Below, one piece after another: positions 48,621-60,300 of a stretch of 64,000 nt of DNA (its first letter is position 1; the number at the start of each line of letters is the position of its first letter). The notes under the pieces were generated by a model. The model was not told where the DNA came from, searched no databases, and saw nothing but the letters and a program-made list of their open reading frames with translations. The position numbers were made by a program, and so were the translations under genes. Source of the DNA: Beta vulgaris subsp. vulgaris (Eukaryota; Streptophyta; Magnoliopsida; Caryophyllales; Amaranthaceae); the NCBI RefSeq assembly GCF_026745355.1, contig NC_079206.1, positions 16,424,621 through 16,488,620 of the forward strand. The letters are read 5' to 3'.

Positions 48621-50969
48621 GGGGTTGTTTGGTTCAAATTAAGGAGTGGAAAGGGAATGGAATGGGATGAAAGGATGGAATGGAAATGGAATCTGTTGCC
48701 TTGGACACTTGTTTGTTTTGATGTAGGAATGGAATTATTATCCTAATGACTCCCTTACTTTTTGTTTGGTTCAACTTATTAGTAGAATCAGTTTTTGATA
48801 ATATTACTCTTATTTGTATAATCAACATGAAAATATTTTTTTATATATAAATTGTTAAAAAATACATTAAATTTTGAAATTTTCTAAAAAATTCAAAATT
48901 TTATAAATAATTCAAAAAAAACTACACTAATTTTGTTATAAATATTATATTAAATTAAAAAAAAAACTCTAAAAAATGTTATTTTAATGCCTAAAAATTT
49001 TATATGAAAACAATGTAGCAACATAAGTATTCACTTCCAAACAAATAAGATAACTTAAATTATACTTCTTACATAATAAAAACCAAGTTCTATTTCATCA
49101 ACTAGCAACTTCTTCCGAAAATTATATACAAAAAGTGTGCATATATTTATAAGATAAATATGACAAAAGTTTGAAAACTAGACGGTACCAACCAAATTGA
49201 TCAAAAGCATACAAGGGAGACTACTTTTTAAGAAGATCCGAAGCTTTGGTTCTTCTCCAATTAGAATGGTAGCAGCTTGAAGCGCCTCGGAAGGGGATAA
49301 ACCTTCTAACTTCATCACCTCTTCTAAGACATTGTTGCTCTTATCATCCTTGAGTTGCTCCATTTCAACGGCTTTTGACCAAGCATACGCCATTATGCAC
49401 TTTACTCACTCAGCTTTGCCTTCTTTGAGTTCAGCACACTCACAAACACTCACAAACTGAGAGCAAAGATGCACATACTGCTGCTGCTAATTCATAGAAC
49501 CTAATTTACTGCCCTCATGCTTTCTCAGTAGCATGCAGCCAGGTCCAACAACGACCACAATGAACCTAATATCTTATTTTGCAGTTTATGTTGGTGTTAA
49601 CAGAACAAGAATTAGCACTTACTTCTTTTTCTACTTGTTAAACTGGTAAAGCTACTTATGAAGTATGAACTGATGCTTAGAGCTCTGAGGTCTTATCAAA
49701 ACTTTGGGTTCCTATAAAATATATAGTACAAAACTTTGCAAAAGAGGGGTAAAGGCAACTAAATCAAGTATGTTCACTAACTAATGCTTCAACCCATGTT
49801 CAAACTATATGAATATGAAGGCCCTCAACAATGTCAGTTGAAGATAAACAACTCAAACATAGAAGCTTCAGAACTTAAGCATCATGTAACAAGTTAACGG
49901 CATGTTAAAACACAGATTGAATAAAATGATGTGGGTTGTTTAAGATTGACACATCCAATAATCCAGTGATCCAGTGTTAGTAAGATTTTTCAAAAATGAA
50001 AACATGAATTGCATTGCCAATATAATAAAAAATGTTTCTAGCAACTCTGTAACAGAAACATGAAATATGATCATATATTCAACAAACTCATTTCATATTC
50101 TAATCTGAGAAAATTAAAATGTAACCAAGCTTCCTTCGATATTGATAGTGTATGTTACAATATTGCTTTTGTGTAATTATTGTCTTACTGCAGCAGTAGA
50201 ATGTTGCAATCAAATAATGTGATTTTGGAAAATTTGATCATCACAACATAGCTAAAAACATCTCAAAATATAATCACATATGGACAATAACATAAGAAGA
50301 TGATTGAACTCAGCTAAACATTTTATCGAACATGTGTCGTGCATGAGTAAAACAATCACTCGTGAAAACAACTTTACCCAGTAAATTTTAGTGAACTTCG
50401 AACTTATGACAAAAATCAACAACAGTAGCATCATGATAAGTATAAAAAACCATAGTTTTAAGAAGAATCTAGAGATGGATACCTAAGCTTAATTTTTGTA
50501 TATGCAGAAAAAACTCTGAACTTTGCAATCCCTTTGATCTGAGGAGAATTCGACAAAAAAAAAACAACAAAAGCATCAATATAGTGAAAATCGCACAAAA
50601 AATACTGTAAATTCACTCGAAAATTACCTGTGAAAAAAAGATGATTGGTTGTTCTTGCATAAACATCATCTTCGCAACAGATTTGAAGAACTTCGCTGTA
50701 GATTTGAAGATTTCGCAACAACATTGAAATATTCCGAACAGATTTCGAAGATGAATAAAGGAGAGAGAAAGGAGGTGAAGGGTTTGAAGATGGGGAATCA
50801 AAAGTAACGTGATTTGTTTCCTTAGCTGGGAGCAGGGTTTCAAAATGGGGGAATCAAAATTGGGCCAGTAAGGGAGTGAAAAAATAAATAACCCAACCAA
50901 ACATAAAATAAGGGAGTGAGTTACCTCAATCCGTTTCCAAGGTCAAAATATTTCCATCCAAACGGGCCC
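48621..50969 (-). mobile_element. PIF/Harbinger-type element, 2.35 kb
   Basis: Ends GGGGTTGTTTGGTT and inverted GGGCCCGTTTGGAT; TSD TTA at 48618-48620 and 50970-50972, as expected for PIF/Harbinger. A second inverted pair further in (ACTCCCTTACTTTTTGTTTG near 48750 against the segment near 50870-50930) strengthens the call. A short frame on the minus strand resembles the end of the element's accessory DNA-binding protein. There is no DDE transposase, so it is non-autonomous. Confidence 0.8.
49178..49393 (-). pseudogene. Possible C-terminal fragment of a Harbinger Myb/SANT-like protein
   Basis: 71 codons; the run LSPSEALQAATILIGEEPKL then IFLKSS is like the C-terminal helices of plant Harbinger-associated SANT-domain proteins. 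The DNA-binding part is not visible nearby, so this is a tentative reading. Confidence 0.3.
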
Positions 50970-51378
50970 TTAATGAATTAACCTAAATTTAAAATGTTTT
51001 GAGATAATGTTCCACGCTTATAGCAACCATGTGAAAGCTTCCATAGTTCGTGAATCTTCTCAATCCAAACTACTAGTAGTAAATTCATCCATGCCTTCTC
51101 GTCCATAAAAAAAAAATATAAAGAAATCATCCATGCCTCATAAGCAGCCACATTTATTTCCCACATCGTGTAACTGACTAATCCATTACACATGCCCTTC
51201 ATTTTTCAGTCAACACTTAAATCATGCAAATTTATGTGCAACTGTACAATCTTCTCATATCTTTTTATTCATAAATATCCTTTTAAGTTTTATCTCCAAA
51301 CAAAATGATATAAAATATATTTCTTCTATATATGTCCCTATGTAAAGTATCAGAAGCACTGCTGCAGAAAAATCAATA

Positions 51379-54300
51379 ATGGATGGAAGTCTGAAAAAAT
51401 CACTATCTTCAAATTCCATGCCTTCTCTCATTTCTAGGCTTGATCACTTGGATTCTATGGTAATTCAGTTTCTCATATACATACTTATATATCATATATT
51501 TTTGTTAGGAAAGGAAATAAGGCGGGTCACATGAATCATATTTACGTTATTATATAGTAATTATTATACTTTTGTAATTTTATGAATCATGATGAAAGAT
51601 TATATTACATACACTTGTGAAGATGAACTACTTGGACGGTAGGAAATATTCATCAGCAAGATGGGCAAACGATGGTGCTGTTGTGAAGAAAGAATGCGTG
51701 CCATTGGACTTGGCTCTCAAGGAGGCTCAATCTAAAGGTTCAATTTTAGAGAGGATTACGTCTCTTGAACAACAATTAATCCAGGTAATCTCATTATTAG
51801 AGGTATTACTATATAATCAACCAAGGAAAGTCTCATTTTTGGATTTTGTTTAGGTTGGCGATATATTTCCTGTTATGCCTCAACTTTGATTTGTCCTTGA
51901 TTTACACTTTGTTTTGCATAATTAACATCAGTTCTATCATTGGATTGTTCAAAAATTACTTATTTCGTACTAGGATTTCGTTAATTTGAAGCTTAAGCTG
52001 GTTTCAGATAGAGCATTTAATTCTCATTTGATTTAATGAAGCAAAAATGTGACAAAATCCAAAACAAATGAAGAAGAGACCACGTTGCTAGAATCTTGTT
52101 TAATACCACGTACACCTACTGCATAAGAAAATCTCCTATACATGACAATCTTCAACTATACAATATATCTGGGCTATTGATTAGTACAATTTAAACGGGT
52201 TAACTGACATATATGATCATATATGTGATTGCTAATATAAAGTACATTGGTTGTAAGGAGGTTATTGTTTATGGTAGATAGATACCGAAAACGCAAATGG
52301 AATTATTGATAACACATAGATATTAGATAGTGTATGTTTTTAATGTAGGGACGAAAATTGGTAACAACTATAATTAACTTGTTTGATAACCGTTGCATGA
52401 GAAAATCACTGCTCTAAAGTTGAATTTGCCCCGTAATAACATACGGACTCTTAGCAATCAACCTCCAGGGATACACGGTTTCTGCCTTTTCAGTGTTGGT
52501 AGAAAAGCAGATTGAGAACGTTCTTGAATATTGCCCAGAATATTAGAGGAGAAAGAAAGCAGAGAAGAAGAAGAGATTTTTGTGTTTTCTGTATCTCAAT
52601 GAAACAATAAATGACCCTATTTATAGAGAGAGGAAACCAGAACGAAATCATAAGGAGGCTGAAATCGTGGGAAAAATGGTCACTTAGTGGGGAGAATCAT
52701 GGCAGCGGTTATGGAGAAATTAGAGAAACGGTAACTTAAACATTGAATAAAATGGTCATTAATCTGACAAGGCCTAAGGCCCAAGGCCCTGGCCCTGGCC
52801 CTGGCCGGACACCGCGTGTGTGGTAACTCTAATCACCACATACCCACTAAACGTCTCATTACTACACAACTCAAAGGGTAGAGGAATAGTAATGGTTATA
52901 AACCTTTACACTTTCCTTTTATTCTTTTAATGTGAGACAAATGACTCTTTATATTCTTTTGAAGCAAACTTTGAGTTTCTAAGACAACTTTATAAACTCC
53001 AACATTTTATTCATAGATATTAGATAATTAGACAATGTATGTCTTCAAGTCATACCATCAAATGTTAAGGTTTCCAGTTCCTTCAATATTAGAATGGTAA
53101 TGGATGATAGTATATGAGGCGGAAGTTAGTGGGTTTTTGATTTGTGAGGCAAAGTTTATCTTTGATGGAGATGTTTCTTTGGGTGATATTGATATGGCAA
53201 GAGAATATGGGTTTGACGCAGATGGGTCTACTTTCTTTTCATACTCATCATTACAAATTACAAGTATTTATTTATACTCCCTCCGTCCCAAATTATTTGC
53301 TACATTTGCTTTATCACAAAGACCTAGGAGAGAGTGGGGACCATTGTCATAACAAGAATTAACAAAAAAGCAAATAGGTAAATTGTGGGACCTATGTGCT
53401 ATATATGGAAATATTTACAATAAACCAAGGAGGGAGTGATGGCAAATTTGTAAATAAAGTGTGGGACCTATGTACTATGTATGGAAATATTTGCAAATGT
53501 AGCAAATAAATTGGGATGGAGGGAGTACTACTCTATGTCGCTGTTTCAACCGACTTAATGTTGCTCACTACACTATCTAGATTCTGCACTAATTTTCCTA
53601 GGACATTCTATGTTTGACATACTTTTTCCGTTTCACAATAAATGAAACATAAAAAAGTGGGAAGTTACCGATGAATGTAGAAAGAGAAAGTTGGGACCAT
53701 GATAAAGTATAGTGATGAAACAAAAAAAATTGTGGTCTCCTCTTTATTTTTGGTCGCATTTTTGTAATAAAAGTAAATTTGTTTTACCATTTAAAGTTTG
53801 GTTGCACTTATTATGACTACTTCAAATAAGGTAAGTGTTTCACTTATTGTGAAACGAATGTAGTAATTACTAAAAAGTTCCTAGCTAGAGTTTTCTAGTT
53901 AAATTAGGTATTCTTATATTCTAGGTTTTTCTAACTATTTAGTGATAATGTTTTAAACCCCCCCTTAATCAGAAAAATCTTGTATTCCGAGTTGTTTTCT
54001 GAACTCGATAAATTTGACTGCTAGAATTGCCTTTTTGAATATATTTGCGAGTTGTTCTCCCGTCTTATACAATTGTAGCTCGATCTGTTGTTTATCGACC
54101 AGTTCTCAGATGAAATGGTGTCGTATCTCAATGTGATTCGTTCGGCTGTGAAAGACTAGGTTCTTTGTCATGGCTATTACAAACATGTTCTCACAATAGA
54201 GTTACTGGTTCTTCTTATGTCTTTATAGATCATCGTGAATTCTTTTAAGCCATACCGATTCACATGTCGTACTTGAAGCTGTTAAGTACTCCGCTTCTGT

Positions 54301-57300
54301 TAATGACAGAGATACTATTGGTCGTTTCTTTGATGACCAAGATATGGCCTTGGTTCTCAGTTGGAAGACATAGCGACTTGTACTCTTCCACACGTCAATA
54401 CTTCCAACCTAATTGTTGTCTGTGTATCCTGGAAGCTTATGATTCTCCTCTGTCTCGTACAAAATTCCATAATTTTATGTTCCTTTGATGTGCCTAAGAA
54501 TCCTTTATCCTACTGCCATATGAGATTTACTTGGCTCCCTCGTGAACCTTTACACAATGATTATAACATGAACTATGTCTAGTCTCATGTGTGTGAGATA
54601 GATGAGAGAGCCGGCCAAACTTCGATATATTGATGCATTGGCCTTTTCCTTACCATCATTCTGATAGCCTTTCGTGAAGTGCCATTGGTGTAGCCAATGG
54701 CATGCATTTGGTCATCTTGAACTTCTTAAGTAAGTCGTTTGCGTATTTCTCTTGTCGTAGAAATATTCTTATTAGGCTTTGCTCGACTTGCATGCCAAGG
54801 AAGTACTTCATGGCTCCAAGTTCAGTCAGTTCACATCCCGACATTATTGTCTTTTTAAATTCTATAATCATTTTGAGATTAATGCCCACGTAGATTAGAG
54901 CTTTACTTATAGAGGCAATATGTGAAATTCTTGTGCTCCTTGGGCCTTGATATATAGTGAAGGCTCACTTGGGCTTTTTGTGAAGTGATTTTGGAGAAGA
55001 TAGCCATCAATCATGCTATTTCAAGCTCAGGGAGCTGGTTTTTTCCCGTCAAGGGTTTTAGATGATGATATACTTCATGTTCTTGGCCTTCGATGGCATA
55101 ACATTGATGTTGTTGAATATATACTTCTTCTTCGAGTTCCCCTTCCAAAAAGTGGATTTGACATCTAATTGAAATACTGGTAATTTTAATTAAGCTGCAA
55201 GTGCTAGAATTGACCTTAATGTCTCAATACGAACTACTGGAGCATATGTCTCGTTGAAGTCAATTCCTAGTTGCTGAGAGTAGCCTTTGCAACGAGAAGT
55301 GCCTTGTATTTTCGAGTGGAGCCATCTTCATTGTACTTGGTTTTAATTGTAGACCCATTTCAAGGTGATAATATATATCTTTTTCTCCAGGTCTGTCAGC
55401 TAGCCCCCACATGTTGTTCTTTTCGATCATTTTGATCTAATCATTCATGGCTTCAATCCATTTCTCCTCTCGTGCTAGATCTTGAAAGCTTTGTGAGTCG
55501 CTGGTGAACAGAGTCATGATAGCTTGATTGCACTAAAAATCTTCCAAGTAGCTTGGTGGTCGCCGATCTTGTTGTGAACGTTGCAGTGCTAGAGTTGGCC
55601 TTTGAGAGCTTGATTCTTATGTTGGACTCACTGTCTCGAGGATGTTGCTGGAAATCTTGGTGATGATGGACTAGAAGATGGTTGCATTGTCGGATGAATC
55701 AGGCCTTCATCTTCACTTGGACTGGTGGAAGAAAATCTGCTTTACGTGGTTGAGGTTCCTTCTCCGTCCACATCTATTGTGCTTCTTCATCCAATATGAT
55801 GTCTCTTGAGATGATTCACTTTTTGGATTTGGGCTGATAGAGATAATTTCCTTTGGACCATCATTATATCTAATGAACATACATACATTTTCCTCCTTTT
55901 CCATCAAGTTTTTCCCAATTTTCTTTCGTGATGTGGGCATATGAGATACACCCAAATACATTGAGGTGCTCCACTCTTGACTTACTCTTATGCCGAGCTT
56001 GATAGGGTGTCTTAGCCTTTACTGCTTTCGTGGGAGATCTATTGAGAACATAAATATTTGGTAAATTCTTAGCTTGCATCATACTGGCCATTTCAATTTT
56101 TCAGCAATAGTTCTATTTTTTTCCTTCCACAACAATATCGTTGAAGTTTGCGCTTACTGTTAATTATGTTTTAATCCATGCTCCTTGTAGAAGATATTGG
56201 ATTCTTTACTTTTAAATTCTCCTTCACGACCAGTTTTAAGAATTATTATAGAATGACCACTTTGTTTTTCTATGACGCTTTTAAATTCCATGAAGTGGGA
56301 AAATGTTTATGATTTTTGCTCCAAGATATAAGCCCACATCATGCGAATGAAATCATCAACAAATAATAGAAATTATATTTTTCCGCCAAGAGACGAATTT
56401 TTGGTAGGGCCTTATATATCCGCGTGAACATGCTCTAATAAAGTTCTGGCTCTCCAAGATGAAGTAGAGAATGGCAATGTATATTGCCATATATACACCC
56501 CTCATATATTTTTCTTTCATTTGTTATAGGTGGAAGCCCAATCACCATTTCTTTTTGTGTTAATCTGTTAAAATTTAGATGCCCAAATCTTACATGCCAC
56601 AATATGGATTTAACCACTACAGAAGCCAGGGCAACATTACGCTCCAATTGCATTCTTAATGGGAATATTTCATTACGAGCCATTTTGAGTAGAAGTAATA
56701 AATTTCCCTTTTTCATATCAAATACGAGGCATTTTTTAGCATCAAATGTCAGCATATAGCCTCTTTGGATTAGTTGGCCTACAATTAATAATTTTGTGCA
56801 TGCCCGGAGACATAGAAAACTTGGTGAATAAATTTAGACGAGCTGTTTCTTGGTCTAACGATAATTGTCTCCCTTGACAGCAACATCATGGTTGCTTCCA
56901 TCGCCGAGAGTAATTTGAGCTTTTATATTTCCATATAGACTAACAAATGATTTTTTATTGTCAGTCATGTGGTTTAAACAACCAGTGCCGATATACCATA
57001 TATGATTTGACTTTTGGTGAGAATTTAAACATGTATGAATAATTGATTTGTAGGCTCCTTTTTTTTTTTGTAAAATTGACATCTTTCTTTTTGCTGGAAA
57101 CAACAATCTTTTTCAAAATGGGTGTGTTTTTTTGCATCTTTAATTTTACACTTATACCGACAATCTTGTGTATTATGGGCATTTTTCGTACATAAATTAC
57201 AATGGAAGCCACATTGATTATTTTCTCATATTCCTTGATTTTAATAAAAAAAACATTTCCTCCGACCACGGTTTTATGATGTTCCTCCTTTTAGCAAAAT

Positions 57301-60300
57301 TTTTACCGTAACCATTTTTGTTTTCATTTTCGCCAAAATTGAAGAATTTTAATTTAGCCTGAAATGCTTGTTCTAGTGGATGTTCTATATATCTATCCAT
57401 TATATCTTCATGTGCAAGAAGGGAGCACATTAATTCAATTAAACTTAATTTAGATAAGTGTTTATTGGACCATCTATAGCAGCCATTATGCGATCATAAT
57501 TTTTGGGGGGACTTATTGATATTAAGTCATAACATAAGGATGAGTTAGGATGTGATTTATAATATTTGTTACACCACTAAAACACTCTTGAATTGTTTCA
57601 TTTTCCATCATTAATAAATTATTAAAGCCTCTCCATAAGGATTGAAGTTTAAAGAGTATTACCTTCTTGTAACTCCTATATTTTGTCTTTATGATAACCC
57701 AAGCCTCCTTAACTGTTATAGCAGCCATAATAGTAGGGAGAGCTCACCACTTGAGTTAACCTCAATTCCCCAAACATCAATGGTCTTAGAGATCTATTTT
57801 CACCTTACAAATACTCATTATGCACAGGAAAGTAGGATATAAAAGAAAATACTCAAATAGTAAGGAATATACTACCTCCATAATTTTTTGTTCTTTTCAA
57901 TTGTTTTTGGGAATATTTTGATGAATAATGGTTAGTAGTAGACTATAGGTTTAATGACGTATAGTTTTATGAAAGGACTAGGTCCGAACAATGTGGAAGT
58001 TATGTGCTGATATTGAAAAATAGGCCATATTTTGTGTAATGAGAGAGAGAGAGGAGGGGGAGGGGGAAGTTAAGAGGTTTAGGTTAAAAATTAGAAAGAT
58101 AAGTAGTAAGGTAATTATGAAAGAACAGCCTAGCCTAAATAATATGGAGACTTTGTGCTAATGTTAAAGATAGGCCTTCTCTTCTGTGTAGGGATGGAGA
58201 GAGGGAGAGGGGGGGGGGGGGGGGGGAGCTCATGGGTTTAGGAAAAAAAATTAGAAAAGCAAGGAGTAAAGACGGAAAGTACTCAAGTAGTACATAATAT
58301 AAGTGAAAGAGTGATAACATGACTGTTGTTTAAAGAAAATTTAGTTCCTTTTTTTTAGAAAAAAGTTAGGCCTCGTTATTTTGTGTTCAATTTTGGATTG
58401 CTTCAGGATTGGACCCGTGAAAGGATGACTAATATAAACAATATGGAGGCCTTGTTCTGATGCTAAAAAATAGGCCCGTGTACAATGAGGAGAGAGAAGG
58501 AGGAAGTTCAAAGCTAAGGACAAAAAGAAAGAGGTAAGGAGATGGGGAGAGAGAGAAGAAAGTAAGGATGGAAAGAGAAAGAGGAGATGACAGAGAGAGG
58601 AAGTTCAAAGGTTCAGAGAGAAAATTAGAGAAATAACAAGGAGTAAGAGAAAGAAATAAAGTACTCAGGTAGTACATTAGTGAATGAGTGATAACAAGGG
58701 GTGTAAGTGGACTGCGTAAAGTTCAAAATTCAATTCAGTCTAGTCCAAACTTGTTGGACAGGACAAGACTAAAATGTTTGGTCTGGACTCGAACTCAAAT
58801 TTTTAGATCCAAATATTTCGAATAGGATTTAGACTTACCTCGTTGGAGTTAAACAAGTACAATCCAGTTCAAAAAATATTTTAGCATATAAAATATATAT
58901 ATTATATATAATGCATATTAAAAAAAATTCTTTCATTTTGTTGAAATTACGGACCTTTAACATTCCCGCTCTATATTCTTTTACATGACGCCATAATTTT
59001 CACTTAGCTTCCAAAAGTCCAAAGTGAGAAATGAAAAGACAAAAGTTACTTTGATCCTTTTGGCGCCTTTTGTATTTTACAATATGCATTTTATAAAGTT
59101 TGGATCGGATTTGGACTCAGTTTCTCGAGTTTAAAAAACTTTGAATTGGATTTGGATTTGGCGCAGTCCAATCCACTTACACCCCTAATGATAACGTGAT
59201 TTTGTTGTTTTAATAAGAAAATTTTGAGGGCCCTTTCAAAATAAGGCCCTATTATGTGGCTATTTTGAGCCGATTCAGGATCCGACATGTGAAAGGAATA
59301 GTAAAAGTGGGAATGACTAAAAACAATTCTGAAACGAAAAAGATAGATAAGAATGAATTAGCAATGGCTTGAAGAGATAAAGGTGAATGTTTAGGTTTTT
59401 CTTTGGAAGCTAAGGTGTAGAATTGTTTAGTTATCACTAAATGGTGAACTACGCTCATAACAAGGACCTCAAGTTTGAATTGTCTTATCATTAAAGTGCT
59501 AAAGTTTCAAAATCAGATAGCTAATTAATGATTTTAAATTGGATATCAGATTTAATGGAGTTAATAAAGTTACTTCAACTCCTTAACAAAAAAAGTCATT
59601 AACTACAAGAAAAAACGCAAACTTTCTATCTTTTATTTTTATTTTCTTTCTTCTCTTCTTTTTTTGCATAAAACAACTAATAATAGCTAACAACTGATAT
59701 TATCAAATGCATTTATAAACAATATATGGTCAAACAAACATAAAAATAAGACTAAGGCTATGTTCACTTCACCTTATTTTTGCGTATTTTAGATCTAATT
59801 AGATCAGATCAGATCAGATCATGATTACATTTAAAAACTCATTATTACTATTAATACTATTAATTACTAGTACATTTGTTCAAAAGGATTATTATTGTTG
59901 TTGTACTTGTTAATTATTAATATTGGTAATTATTATTAATCTCGTTGTTATCATTATAAATGTCATTGTTATCATTATTTTAAGTTATCTTGTTGTTATT
60001 AAATAATAGAAAATTAAAAGTCACGTGTTAAGAACATAAGATTGGCGCAAAAAAAAATATATATAAAATATGATAGCTCAAATTAATGACAATGAAACTA
60101 CTAAGTTGGGATTACATTTCAAAATAAGCTAAGTGCGAGATATAAATTATACCTCTTCCTACCGAATTCCAAATCTCTCTAGCTATTTGAAGTTGCACGC
60201 TATCCATTTTTTTCTTGCGCAAGTCATAGTTGTTTGTATATTTTATTTTATTTTATATGGAAAAAAAAGTTGAGTCTGCCGACTTCTCAAGTGTGAAACA

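Larger units (their letters stand above)
53955..57730 (-). mobile_element. Ancient Ty1-copia relic
   Basis: Minus strand, decayed: UBN2 gag (57728-57218), knuckle region, protease, GAG-pre-integrase, integrase, RT and RNase H down to about 54000, then a purine tract near 53956-53966. It is riddled with stops and has no recognisable paired LTRs, so it is far older than the copia at 28075-32877. Confidence 0.85.
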
